A stretch of 64,000 bases of DNA from Burkholderia sp. IMCC1007 (lineage in GTDB: Bacteria; Pseudomonadota; Gammaproteobacteria; Burkholderiales; Burkholderiaceae), in contig NZ_JAPVQY010000006.1 in NCBI RefSeq assembly GCF_027257875.1, positions 124,001 through 188,000 on the forward strand. The letters are read 5' to 3'. The number at the start of each line of letters is the position of its first letter. Positions within the stretch are counted from its first letter, which is position 1. The position numbers were made by a program, and so were the translations under genes. Shown here one piece after another: positions 25,647 through 34,086 of this stretch. The notes beneath the pieces are model-generated. The model had not been told where the DNA came from. It ran no database searches and worked only from the letters and a program-made list of their open reading frames with translations.

Positions 25647-26414
25647 TCAGCCGGGCGGCGAATCCGCCGCGCCGTAGGCAAGCCAGCCGCCATCGACGTT
25701 CAGCACGGTGCCGGTGATGTAGCTCGCCGCGTCCGAGCCCAGGAACGCGATCGCGCGGGCGATCTCGTCCGGCTCGGCGAGGCGCCCGAGCGGCGTCCGG
25801 CGTTCGATCGCCGCCCGGTTCAACTGCCCGTTTCGCGCGAGCGTATCGACCAGTTCGGTCGCCACGTAGCCGGGCGCGACGGCGTTCACGCGCACGCCCT
25901 GGCGCGCCCACTCGCACGCCATCGAGCGCGTCAGCGATGCAATCGCGGCCTTCGCGGCGCCGTACGCGTTGCGCGTCGGAATGCCGCCCTGGCCGGCGAT
26001 CGAGCACAGATTGACGATCGCGCCGCTGCGTTGCGCGAGCATCACGCGGGCGGCTTCGCGGCTCGCCAGGAACGTGCCGCGCACGTGCACCGACAGCAGG
26101 CGATCGAACGCTGCCGACGATTGCTCGAGGGTCGGCGCGTTCTGCTCGCCGATCCCCGCGTTGTTGACCAGCACGTCGATCCGGTCGTAGCGCGCGGCGA
26201 CGGCGCGCATCAACGCGACCATCTCGTTTTCGTTCGCCACGTCGCCGCCGATGCCGACGTGCCGCGGCCCGAGTTCGGCGGCCCGTCGTGCCGCGCGCTC
26301 GCCGTTCAGGTCGGCGATTGCGACGCGATAGCCGTCTTCGGCGAACCGCTTCGCGCACGCCCAGCCGATGCCGTCCGCCCCGCCCGTCACGATTGCCACC
26401 CGCGTGCCGACCAT
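25647..26414 (-). CDS. Short-chain dehydrogenase/reductase (SDR)
   Basis: Classical NAD(P)-dependent SDR of 255 residues. Cofactor motif TGGADGIG is near the start, DVAN marks the adenine-binding acid, VNNAGIG is present, and the active site has the Ser of NLCSIAG with NAYGAAK (Tyr-x3-Lys). The C-terminus VLNVDGGWLAYGA is typical of the tetrameric class. Start 26414 (MVGTR) has GGGAGA just upstream; an ATG at 26432 would add six residues and has no ribosome site. It follows the NIPSNAP gene by 28 bases in the operon running down from 29505. Probably oxidises a ring hydroxyl in the same pathway as the KstD-like enzymes. Confidence 0.94.
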   Translation of the reverse strand: MVGTRVAIVTGGADGIGWACAKRFAEDGYRVAIADLNGERAARRAAELGPRHVGIGGDVANENEMVALMRAVAARYDRIDVLVNNAGIGEQNAPTLEQSSAAFDRLLSVHVRGTFLASREAARVMLAQRSGAIVNLCSIAGQGGIPTRNAYGAAKAAIASLTRSMACEWARQGVRVNAVAPGYVATELVDTLARNGQLNRAAIERRTPLGRLAEPDEIARAIAFLGSDAASYITGTVLNVDGGWLAYGAADSPPG

Positions 26415-26442
26415 GTGATCTCCCGGTTTCATCGCGGTGCGC

Positions 26443-26784
26443 TCAGCGCGTCAGATACGCGAGGCTCGGAAAATCGACGCGGCGGATGATGCGGCTTTCC
26501 TGCGCGACGATCAGATGGCCGGACGCCTGCAAATAGGCCGGCCACTCCGGGTCGGCATCGCGCGCGGTGCGCCGCGCGTCGTAGTCGGCAATACTGTCGT
26601 AGCCCCACAAGTGCACGACCTGGTTCAGCGCGCCGATGTCGCTCGTGTAGAACCCGACGGGCGGGCCGAGGTACTTCACCTGGATCGGCATCGCATGGCG
26701 GTCGAAGATGTCGAGGAATTCGGCCATGCCGCGCGGACGGATCGTATAGATGCGGTGGTCGATGAAGGCTTTGGATGGGTGCAT
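26443..26784 (-). CDS. NIPSNAP-family protein (single domain)
   Basis: A 113-residue protein with one NIPSNAP domain: FIDHRIYTIRPRGMAEFLDIF at the N-terminus (shown here split from its family pattern I-D-R-Y), VHLWGYDSIADYDARR and WPAYLQ further on. It starts 14 bases after the KstD-like flavoprotein gene on the same strand. It corresponds to the second half of the longer protein at 10806-11417. Function unknown; the repeated pairing with a KstD-like enzyme suggests it handles the enzyme's unstable product or stabilises the enzyme. Confidence 0.85.
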   Translation of the reverse strand: MHPSKAFIDHRIYTIRPRGMAEFLDIFDRHAMPIQVKYLGPPVGFYTSDIGALNQVVHLWGYDSIADYDARRTARDADPEWPAYLQASGHLIVAQESRIIRRVDFPSLAYLTR

Positions 26785-26798
26785 GGTGTGCTCCGGGG

Positions 26799-28580
26799 TC
26801 AGGCGGTCGCGCGTGCGGCGGCGCGGCGCGTTGCAGCAGTGGCGGTGGCAGCGGCAGCGGCAGGCGCCGGCTCGGCGAGCCCCGCGATGTGGCGCGCGCT
26901 CAGATAGCCGAACGTCATGATCGGCCCGAGCGTGATGCCGGCGCCCGGATAGTTGCCGCCCATGATGCTGGCGCGGTCGTTGCCGACCGCGTACAGGCCC
27001 GCCACCGGCCGGTCGTCGGCCGCGAGCACCTGGCCGTGCACGTTCGTGCGAATGCCGTCGAAGGTGCCGAGATCGCCCATCAGGACTTTCAGCGCGTAGT
27101 ATGGGCCTGCGCCGAGCGGCGCCACGCACGGGTTCGGCCGATGAGCCGGATCGGCGAGATAGCGGTTGAACGACGTGGTGCCGCGCCCGAACTCGGGATC
27201 CTCGCCGCGGACGGCGCCTTCGTTGTAGCGCCGCACCGTCGCCTCCAGGTTCGCGGCATCGATGCCGGCCTGCTGCGCCAGCTCCGCGAGCGTGCGGCCC
27301 TTCACGAGATAGCCGTTGCGCAGCAGCGGCCCGAGCGGCACCGGCGCGGGCTTCGCGAAACCCAGCCCGTATTTGCGGATCGTCGCGTGATCGCAGACGA
27401 GCCACATCGCCGTCTCGGTGTCGCCGCTGCATGCGTCGACCATCGCCGCGCCGACGTCGTGGTACGAATTCGATTCGTTGGTAAACCGCTTGCCGTGACG
27501 GGTGACGCCAATGATGCCCGGCTTGTAGCGGTCGAGCAGATGCGGAAACACGCCGAAGCGGCCGTCGCCGAGCGGCACGCGCGAGACCGGCATCCACGCG
27601 GCCGGCTCCGGATAGCGAATCTCGACGCGGCCGCCGACATGCTCGGCGAGCTTCGCGCCATCGCCGGTGTTGCCGGCGGGCACCGGCGACACATGCTCGC
27701 CGCCGCGTGCGACATGCGGATACGCACGCGCGATGCGCGCGACATCGTGCGAGAAGCCGCCGCTTGCCAGCACCACCGCGCGCCGCGCCGTGATGCGATA
27801 CCCGGCGCCGTCGCGTTCGACTGCCGCACCGACGACGCGACCGTCGTTCACGACGAGCTCGCGCGCCGCGGTATGCGTGAGAATCGGGATGCCGAGATCC
27901 AGTGCCGACTTCGCGAGCCGCGCCGCGAGCGCGTTGCCGCTCGTGATCTGGACGCCGCGCCGATACAGCGCGAGGTCCTTCAGGTGCGAAGCGAGCCGTT
28001 TCGTCACGTACCACGCCGATTTCAGCGACCGCGTCGCATTGAAGAAATGCTTGAGATCCGCGTTGGACGAATTGAACATCATCCCGATGAACGTGATGGT
28101 CTTCAGCGGCGGACGCAAGCGCTCGAGATCGCGGCCGAGCCGGCGCGCATCGTAGGGGGCGGCCACCACCGAGCGGCCGATGTCGACGCCGCCCGGCCGA
28201 TCCGGGTGATAGTCGGGATAGAGCGTCGGCACGAATTTCACTTCCGTTTCGCGCTCGAAGAATTCGAGCATCCGCGGACCGTGCTCGAGAAACGCTTCAA
28301 TCGCTTCGTCGTCGTAGAACGCACCGGTTTCGCCGCGCAGATAGGTGCGCGCGGCCTCCCGCGCATCATGCACGCCGTTCGCCGCCGCATGACGGTTGCC
28401 GGGAATCCACAGCACGCCGCCGGAAAAAGCCGTCGTGCCGCCAAAGCAGCCTGCCTTCTCGACGACGATCACGTCGAGTCCGGCCTTGCGCGCGGTGATG
28501 GCGGTGGACAGGCCGCCCGCTCCCGCTCCGATCACGAGCAGGTCGCACGTGACATCCTTCGAACGCCGCTGGTCGCTCAT
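26799..28580 (-). CDS. FAD-binding dehydrogenase, KstD-like (third copy)
   Basis: A 593-residue flavoprotein with DLLVIGAGAGGLSTAI near residue 12 and FGGTTAFSGGVLWIPGN after it. FTNESNSYHDVG and the tail MGGNYPGAGITLGPIMTFGY carry the KstD-type active-site residues, Tyr544/Gly548 by position. It is closer in these motifs to the copy at 11414-13159 than to that at 21433-23223. Start 28580 has GGAGGAG 6-7 bases upstream. It lies between an SDR gene (28663-29505) and a NIPSNAP gene, in an operon of SDR, flavoprotein, NIPSNAP, SDR and perhaps MFS. The C-terminal about 20 residues are a low-complexity Ala/Arg/Thr tail. Confidence 0.9.
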   Translation of the reverse strand: MSDQRRSKDVTCDLLVIGAGAGGLSTAITARKAGLDVIVVEKAGCFGGTTAFSGGVLWIPGNRHAAANGVHDAREAARTYLRGETGAFYDDEAIEAFLEHGPRMLEFFERETEVKFVPTLYPDYHPDRPGGVDIGRSVVAAPYDARRLGRDLERLRPPLKTITFIGMMFNSSNADLKHFFNATRSLKSAWYVTKRLASHLKDLALYRRGVQITSGNALAARLAKSALDLGIPILTHTAARELVVNDGRVVGAAVERDGAGYRITARRAVVLASGGFSHDVARIARAYPHVARGGEHVSPVPAGNTGDGAKLAEHVGGRVEIRYPEPAAWMPVSRVPLGDGRFGVFPHLLDRYKPGIIGVTRHGKRFTNESNSYHDVGAAMVDACSGDTETAMWLVCDHATIRKYGLGFAKPAPVPLGPLLRNGYLVKGRTLAELAQQAGIDAANLEATVRRYNEGAVRGEDPEFGRGTTSFNRYLADPAHRPNPCVAPLGAGPYYALKVLMGDLGTFDGIRTNVHGQVLAADDRPVAGLYAVGNDRASIMGGNYPGAGITLGPIMTFGYLSARHIAGLAEPAPAAAAATATAATRRAAARATA

Positions 28581-28662
28581 CGCGTTCTCCTCCAGTGATA
28601 GGGCTGCGCCGCGGCGTCGCTCGAAGGGCGACGGTTCGCGCGGCGCGAGCCGGGTCGTTGAA

Positions 28663-29505
28663 TTACTTCGCGGCAGCGCCGGCGCCGGCTTCATAGCCCG
28701 GGCGCGGCACGAGATCCATCAGCATCGCGTCGAGGCCGCCGTCGACGACGAGCTCCGCGCCGTTCACGTACGCCGCGCGCGGACTCGCGAGAAACGCGAC
28801 GACGTTCGCGATGTCGTCGGGGCGGCCGATGCGCCGGCTGGCCGTCATCGCGCTGCGGCGCGCTTCGATGTCGCCGTTCGCATAGAACGACTCGGACAAC
28901 GGCGTGCGAATCATGCCGGGGCACACGGTATTGCTGCGCACGCCGCGCGGCCCCCACTCGGCCGCCAGTTGCCGCGCCAGCATCGCGACGGCCGCCTTGC
29001 TCGCGCTGTAGGCGCCGCTGTGCGTCTGCGGATGACGCGCCGCGATGGACGCGACATGCACCAGCGAGCCCGAGCCGCGCGCGAGCATCGCGCGTCCGAA
29101 TGTTTGCGCGCACAGCATGTAGCCCGTCAGATTGACCTGCAGCATCGCGTTCCACGCATCGAGGTCGATCGTTTCGATGCCGCCGGCACGCAGCAGGCCC
29201 GCGTTGTTGACGAGCACGTCCGCGGGGCCGAGGTCGCGCTGCACGCGTTCGGCCGCATGAGCGACGCTGGACGGATCGCCGATGTCGCATGCGATCGCGA
29301 CGGCGTCAGCGCCGGCGGCACGCAACTGCTCGGCCAGTGCGATCGTCTTGTCCGCATCGCGATCGAGCAGCGCGACGCGTGCACCGGCCGCGACGAAGGT
29401 CTGCGCGATCGACGCGCCGATGCCGCCGGCCGCGCCCGTCACGACACAGGCCTTCCCGTCGAGCTGAAGCCAGTTCGGTTGATGTTCGTTTGCGTCGGAG
29501 CTCAT
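28663..29505 (-). CDS. Short-chain dehydrogenase/reductase (SDR)
   Basis: Classical SDR of 280 residues with TGAAGGIG at the cofactor site, DIGDP and VNNAGLLRAGG, catalytic Ser in HVASIAA and SGAYSASKAA (Tyr-x3-Lys). The tail AELVVDGGLDAMLMDLVPRP is somewhat longer than usual. The start has AAGGACAACTAAC upstream, a fair ribosome site. It is the first gene of the minus-strand operon that includes the third KstD-like enzyme, and is divergent from the AraC-family gene at 29690, so that regulator may control it. Confidence 0.93.
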   Translation of the reverse strand: MSSDANEHQPNWLQLDGKACVVTGAAGGIGASIAQTFVAAGARVALLDRDADKTIALAEQLRAAGADAVAIACDIGDPSSVAHAAERVQRDLGPADVLVNNAGLLRAGGIETIDLDAWNAMLQVNLTGYMLCAQTFGRAMLARGSGSLVHVASIAARHPQTHSGAYSASKAAVAMLARQLAAEWGPRGVRSNTVCPGMIRTPLSESFYANGDIEARRSAMTASRRIGRPDDIANVVAFLASPRAAYVNGAELVVDGGLDAMLMDLVPRPGYEAGAGAAAK

Positions 29506-29638
29506 GTTAGTTGTCCTTCAAATGCGGTTGTGTCATGTTCCAGTGAATGCCGAACCGATCGTTCGATCCCGGCCGCGATGCGCGATGCACACGCCGCGCC
29601 GTTGGGAAAAGTATAGAAGTGCGGCGCCGGCGGAAACT

Positions 29639-29665
29639 GGACAAACGCCGCAAGCAGCAGGACAA
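29639..29665. promoter_or_regulatory. Direct repeat in the SDR/AraC divergent promoter region
   Basis: GGACAA occurs at 29639-29644 and again at 29660-29665, exactly 21 bases (two helical turns) apart, the arrangement many AraC-family activators bind. It ends 24 bases before the AraC start, so autoregulation is possible. Short repeats like this also arise by chance. Confidence 0.3.
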
Positions 29666-29689
29666 TTTGTACACAGGAGGCCAGACGGC

Positions 29690-30586
29690 ATGAGGAGAAT
29701 CCCTAACTACGACCTGTACGGCGAATCGGCCCGCCCGCCTTGGTACGACGCGTTCAACTTCGAATGGATACACGAGCGCAGCCGGCCCAACGACTGGCAT
29801 ATCGCCGCGCATCGCCACGATGCGCTATTGCAGATTTTGTACATTCGAAGTGGCAGCGGGCACGTCGTGATCGAAAGCGACAAGCTGCCGTTCGTGCCGC
29901 CCTGCCTCGTGCTGCTCCCCGCGCAAACCGTGCATGCGTTCGAGTTCTCGCCGCAGATCGACGGCCTCGTGATCACCGTCGCGCAGCGGGCGCCCGATGC
30001 GTTGCTGAAGGTGGTCGCGCCCAACGTGCTGCCGGTGCTGCAACGCGCCGCAGTGATTCCGGTCAAGGGGGCGGACCCGAGCGGGTCGATGCTGATGCCG
30101 CTGTTCGCATTGCTCGAACAGGAGTTTCGCGGCGCGGCGCGCGGTCGCGGCGCGGCGGGGATGGCGCTGCTGGTTGCGTTGCTCGTTCATGTCGCGCGCT
30201 TGAGCGATCTCGCGGCCGCCCCGTCGCATACGGGCACCGATCGGCGCGGCACGCTGCTGCGGCGCTTTCGCGAACTGATCGCCGCGCACTTTCGCGAGCA
30301 CCAGCCGGTGGAGTTCTACGCCGAACGGCTCGGCGTGACCGCCGCGCAGCTCGCGCGCGTGTGCCGCGAAACGCTCGGCACCTCGACGACGGCCGTCATC
30401 AACGAACACGTGATCCGCGAGGCGCAGCGCGACCTCGTCTACTCGAACCTGAGCGTCAAGCAGATCGCGCACGAGACGGGCTTCGTCGACAGCGCGTACT
30501 TCAGCCGCTATTTCCGCAAGCAGACCGGGATGACGCCCGGCGAATTCCGCGAGTCCGCCCATCGCGACCTGATGCTCGGGCCGTAG
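29690..30586 (+). CDS. AraC-family transcriptional regulator, PobR-like layout
   Basis: A 298-residue regulator with an N-terminal cupin-type sensor (HIAAHRHDALLQILYI, LPAQTVHAFEFS) and a C-terminal double helix-turn-helix (about 200-290; VEFYAERLGVTAAQLARVCRE and SVKQIAHETGFVDSAYFSRYFRK, the latter quoted as its two helices). Start at 29690 follows AGGAGG; the frame is open upstream but lacks a ribosome site. The size and sensor resemble AraC-type activators of aromatic-acid genes such as PobR. It is divergent from the SDR/KstD operon and is the likely activator of that operon. It ends 36 bases before the stop of the converging dehydrogenase gene. Confidence 0.93.
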   Translation: MRRIPNYDLYGESARPPWYDAFNFEWIHERSRPNDWHIAAHRHDALLQILYIRSGSGHVVIESDKLPFVPPCLVLLPAQTVHAFEFSPQIDGLVITVAQRAPDALLKVVAPNVLPVLQRAAVIPVKGADPSGSMLMPLFALLEQEFRGAARGRGAAGMALLVALLVHVARLSDLAAAPSHTGTDRRGTLLRRFRELIAAHFREHQPVEFYAERLGVTAAQLARVCRETLGTSTTAVINEHVIREAQRDLVYSNLSVKQIAHETGFVDSAYFSRYFRKQTGMTPGEFRESAHRDLMLGP

Positions 30587-30622
30587 CGAACGGGCGGCAG
30601 CGCGTGCTGAATGACCCGACGA

Positions 30623-32083
30623 TCAAACAGCCATGCACAGATACTTGATGACCAGATAATCATCGATCCCGTAGTGCGACCCTTCGCGCCCCAGCCCCGA
30701 CTGCTTCACGCCGCCGAACGGCGCGACCTCGTTCGAGATGAGGCCCGTGTTGATGCCGACCATCCCGTATTCGAGCTGCTCGGCGACCCGCCACACGCGC
30801 CCGACATCGCGGCTGTAGAAGTAAGCGGCCAGCCCGAACTCGGTGTCGTTGGCGAGCTTCACCACCTCGTCGTCGCTCGAGAAACGAAACAGCGGCGCGA
30901 GCGGGCCGAACGTCTCTTCTCGCGCGACGTCCATCTGCGCGGTGGTGTTCAGCAGCACCGTCGGCTCGAAGAAGCCATGCCCGAGTGCGTGCCGCTTGCC
31001 GCCCGCCGCGAGCGTCGCGCCTTTGCCAACGGCATCGGCGATGTGCGCTTCGACCTTGGTCAGCGCCGCGTCGTTGATCAGCGGCCCCAGCGTCACGCCG
31101 CTTTCGGTGCCATGCCCGACCTTCAGTTCCTTCACGGCCTCGACCAGCTTCGCGGCGAACGCATCGTACACGCGGTCATGCACGTAGAAGCGATTGGTGC
31201 ACACGCACGTCTGCCCGTTGTTGCGGTACTTCGACGCGATCGCGCCTGCCACCGCGGCATCCAGATCGGCATCGTCGAACACGATGAACGGCGCGTTCCC
31301 GCCCAGTTCGAGCGTCACCTTCTTCACCGTCGGCGCGCTTTGCGCCATCAACAGCCGGCCGACGCCCGTCGATCCGGTAAACGAAAGCTTGCGCACGACC
31401 GGGCTGCTCGTCATGGTGGCGCCGATCGCCTTCGGGTCGCCGGTGACGATATTGAGCACGCCGCTCGGCACACCCGCGCGCTCGGCGAGCACGGCCAGCG
31501 CGAGCGCCGAAAACGGCGTGGCCTCGGCGGGCTTCACGACGATCGGGCAGCCGGCGGCGAGCGCCGGGCCGACCTTGCGCGTGATCATCGCGTTCGGGAA
31601 ATTCCACGGCGTGATCGCCGCGCATACGCCGATGGGCTCCTTGATCACGACGAGACGCTTGTCGGCCGCGGGCGTCGCGAGCGTATCGCCCGCCACGCGC
31701 TTGCCTTCTTCGGCGAACCATTCGATGAACGACGCGCCGTAGACGATCTCGCCCTTCGCCTCGGCAAGCGGCTTGCCCTGCTCCGCGGTGAGGATCAGCG
31801 CGAGGTCGCCGGCGTGTTCGATCATCAGCTCGTACCAGCGGCGCAGGATGCGCGCACGCTCCTTCGCCGTCGTCGCGCGCCACGCGGGCCATGCGGCATT
31901 CGCGGCATCGATCGCGCGCGATGTCTCGGCTTCGCCCATCAACGGGACGCTGCCGAGCGTGGCGCCCGTTGCCGGATCGAGCACGCCGAAGCTTGCGCCC
32001 GAGTCGGCCTCGCACCATTGCCCGTCGATATAAGCGTGCTGACGCAACAGCGCCGGGTCCTTCAACAGCGTTTTCAATTCCAC
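30623..32083 (-). CDS. gabD: NAD(P)-dependent succinate-semialdehyde dehydrogenase
   Basis: An aldehyde dehydrogenase of 486 residues, the size of GabD. The cofactor segment ITPWNFPNAMITRKVGPALA, split in the family as PWNFP and R-K--PA, is near residue 155; FTGSTGVGR, the general base Glu in LELGGNAPF and the catalytic Cys in NNGQTCVCTNRFY follow. The GabD-specific tail GLGREGSHYGIDDYL is present. A GTG start at 32083 is chosen since GGAAGG precedes it and no ATG lies nearby. In this cluster it would take the four-carbon semialdehyde released by N-heterocycle ring opening (TgnE/PyrB-like role) into succinate. Convergent with the AraC gene. Confidence 0.94.
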   Translation of the reverse strand: MELKTLLKDPALLRQHAYIDGQWCEADSGASFGVLDPATGATLGSVPLMGEAETSRAIDAANAAWPAWRATTAKERARILRRWYELMIEHAGDLALILTAEQGKPLAEAKGEIVYGASFIEWFAEEGKRVAGDTLATPAADKRLVVIKEPIGVCAAITPWNFPNAMITRKVGPALAAGCPIVVKPAEATPFSALALAVLAERAGVPSGVLNIVTGDPKAIGATMTSSPVVRKLSFTGSTGVGRLLMAQSAPTVKKVTLELGGNAPFIVFDDADLDAAVAGAIASKYRNNGQTCVCTNRFYVHDRVYDAFAAKLVEAVKELKVGHGTESGVTLGPLINDAALTKVEAHIADAVGKGATLAAGGKRHALGHGFFEPTVLLNTTAQMDVAREETFGPLAPLFRFSSDDEVVKLANDTEFGLAAYFYSRDVGRVWRVAEQLEYGMVGINTGLISNEVAPFGGVKQSGLGREGSHYGIDDYLVIKYLCMAV

Positions 32084-32120
32084 GATGATCGTTCCTTCCG
32101 GAGATAAAAAATGCGTGTGT

Positions 32121-32143
32121 CGGACCGGGCATAACCCGGTCCG
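32121..32143 (-). terminator. Hairpin terminator after the GntR gene
   Basis: CGGACCGGG and CCCGGTCCG form a perfect 9-base stem with a 5-base loop. On the minus strand a T6 run follows about ten bases beyond the stem, so it probably ends the operon running from 38105 down to the GntR gene at 32268. Confidence 0.7.
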
Positions 32144-32267
32144 TAACAATTCAATCGGCGATCGGCTGTGATTCAGCGCGCCATTTCGGTATGCGAATGA
32201 GTTGCATCGCGGTAAAACCGGATTCCGCGCGATACGCATCGCGTCAGCGCCTGCGAACAGAAACGCA

Positions 32268-32975
32268 TCAGCCGGCCTGACGCCAGCACACACTCTCATG
32301 CCCCTGGGTCAGCAGCTTGCGCGCGATTTCGGCCACGCGGTGCACGTGCGCGACGGCGGCCGCGCGCGCCGCGGCGCCATTGCCCGTCGAGATGCCCGCG
32401 AGAATCGCGCGCATCTCGTCGACCGCCTGCGTGCCGCGATCGTCGGACGCGATGGTCAGCGCACGCAAGCGGTTGATGCGCGCGATCAACGACTGCACGA
32501 TCTCCCACGCGACATGCTTCTTCCCGGCGATGAACATGCGCTCATAGAACGCCGACGTGAGCTGCTTCACCGCCTGATGATCCTGCGCGTTGAATGCCTG
32601 CTGGATCTGGCCGATGCACGTCGAAAGATCCGCGACGAGCGACGCGTCCGCATGCTGCGCGCAAGCCATCGCGGCCTCGCCCTCCAGCAGCGCACGAATC
32701 TCGTAGATCTCGGCCGCCGTGTCGAAGTCGAGCACGGCGACGATCGGCCCCTGGTTCGGCAGCGAAGCGACGAGGCCTTCCGTTTCCAGATGCCGCAGCA
32801 CCTCGCGCACGACCGTTCGGCTCACGCCGAGGATCTCGCAGAGCGAGCGTTCGACGAGCCGCTCGCCCGGCTGGAAATGCGCGTCCAGGATCGCGCTGCG
32901 CATTTTCTCGAGCGCGAGCTCGCGCAGCGTGGCGGTGGGCCGCTGGACTTTCAGTGACGGCAGTGCGGGACTCAT
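32268..32975 (-). CDS. GntR-family regulator, FadR/FCD type (first copy)
   Basis: A 235-residue repressor-type protein. The winged helix (about 17-82) includes GERLVERSLCEILGVSRTVV and REVLRHLETEGLV; the all-helical FCD effector domain follows (IYEIRALLEGEAA, then SAFYERMFIAGKK and HVHRVAEIARKLL). It is paralogous to the regulator at 38309-38995, with almost the same recognition helix, so both may bind the same operators. Its gene is 11 bases behind the ABC ATPase gene and is the last of the operon. No operator of the ATGG-N4-CCAT type was seen close by. Confidence 0.94.
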   Translation of the reverse strand: MSPALPSLKVQRPTATLRELALEKMRSAILDAHFQPGERLVERSLCEILGVSRTVVREVLRHLETEGLVASLPNQGPIVAVLDFDTAAEIYEIRALLEGEAAMACAQHADASLVADLSTCIGQIQQAFNAQDHQAVKQLTSAFYERMFIAGKKHVAWEIVQSLIARINRLRALTIASDDRGTQAVDEMRAILAGISTGNGAAARAAAVAHVHRVAEIARKLLTQGHESVCWRQAG

Positions 32976-32986
32976 GATCGCCGCCG

Positions 32987-34075
32987 TCAGGCTTGCGCGA
33001 ACAGGCGCACGTCGCGCGTGTCCCAGTCGACGAGCGCCTGCGCGCCGATCACGATGCCGCTGTCGTGGCGATGCGCGGCCGGCATCCGGATCGAGATCTC
33101 CTGCTGCCACGGCGTCGCCACCGCGTAGTGCATCGCATCGCCGAGATAGGTGACGTCGCGCACGGTCACCGGCAGGCCGGCCGCGCCGCCCGCGCGTTGC
33201 AGCGAACTCAGGCGCATCTGTTCCGGGCGGATCATCAGCGCGCCTTCGTCGCCGACGGCAAGCGCCGGATGACACGCATCCGACGCCGTTTCGAGGCCGT
33301 TGGGCAGCACGCCGCTCATGCGGCCGCCGCTGTGCTTGGTGACCTTGACCGGCAGGAAATTCGAATTGCCGATGAAGCTCGCGACGAAACGCGACGCCGG
33401 GTTCGCATACAGTTCCTCGCCGGTGCCGACCTGCTCGATGCGGCCCTGGTTGAACACGGCGATGCGATCCGACAGACGCAGCGCCTCCTCCTGGTCGTGC
33501 GTGACGTAGAGGATCGTCACGCCGGTCTCCTGATGAATGCGGCGCAGCTCGAGCTGGATTTCCTCGCGCAGCTTCTTGTCGAGCGCGGACAGCGGCTCGT
33601 CCATCAGCAGCACGGGCGGATCGTAGGCAAGCGCGCGCGCGATGGCGACGCGCTGCTGTTGTCCGCCGGAGAGTTGCGCGGGCATGCGGTCGCGGCACTC
33701 GGCCAGATGCACGAGCTTCAGCATCTGCTCCACTTTCGCGCGGATTTCGGCTTCGGGCCGGCGGCGCACCCGCAGCGGAAACGCGACGTTCTCGCCGACG
33801 GTGAGATGCGGGAACAGCGTATAGCGCTGAAACACCATCCCGATGTTGCGCTGGTTCGGCGCGACCGCCAGCAGCGGCTTGCCGTCGAGCAGCACGCGGC
33901 CGTCGGTCGGCTCCTGGAAGCCCGCGACGATGTAGAGCGTCGTGCTCTTGCCCGAGCCCGACGGCCCGAGGAAGGTCATGAATTCGCCCTTGCGCACGTC
34001 GAGCGAAACCTGGTCGATCGCGACGACGTCGTCGTAGGTCTTGCGCAGGCGCTGGATTTGCAGGAAAGCAGTCAT
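32987..34075 (-). CDS. ABC transporter ATPase, polyamine (PotA) type
   Basis: ATP-binding subunit of 362 residues with a C-terminal TOBE regulatory domain. Walker A GPSGSGKST is near residue 37, FQRYTLFPHL is the Q-loop region, the signature LSGGQQQRVAIARAL is near 138, and Walker B LLMDEPLSALD follows with the THD switch His. The TOBE part includes MIRPEQMRLSS. It energises uptake through the permeases at 34087 and 34889 for the binding protein at 35915. PotA-class systems carry putrescine, spermidine and other cationic compounds; a cationic N-heterocycle or betaine would fit the cluster. Confidence 0.95.
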   Translation of the reverse strand: MTAFLQIQRLRKTYDDVVAIDQVSLDVRKGEFMTFLGPSGSGKSTTLYIVAGFQEPTDGRVLLDGKPLLAVAPNQRNIGMVFQRYTLFPHLTVGENVAFPLRVRRRPEAEIRAKVEQMLKLVHLAECRDRMPAQLSGGQQQRVAIARALAYDPPVLLMDEPLSALDKKLREEIQLELRRIHQETGVTILYVTHDQEEALRLSDRIAVFNQGRIEQVGTGEELYANPASRFVASFIGNSNFLPVKVTKHSGGRMSGVLPNGLETASDACHPALAVGDEGALMIRPEQMRLSSLQRAGGAAGLPVTVRDVTYLGDAMHYAVATPWQQEISIRMPAAHRHDSGIVIGAQALVDWDTRDVRLFAQA

Positions 34076-34086
34076 GGCGGGTTACC

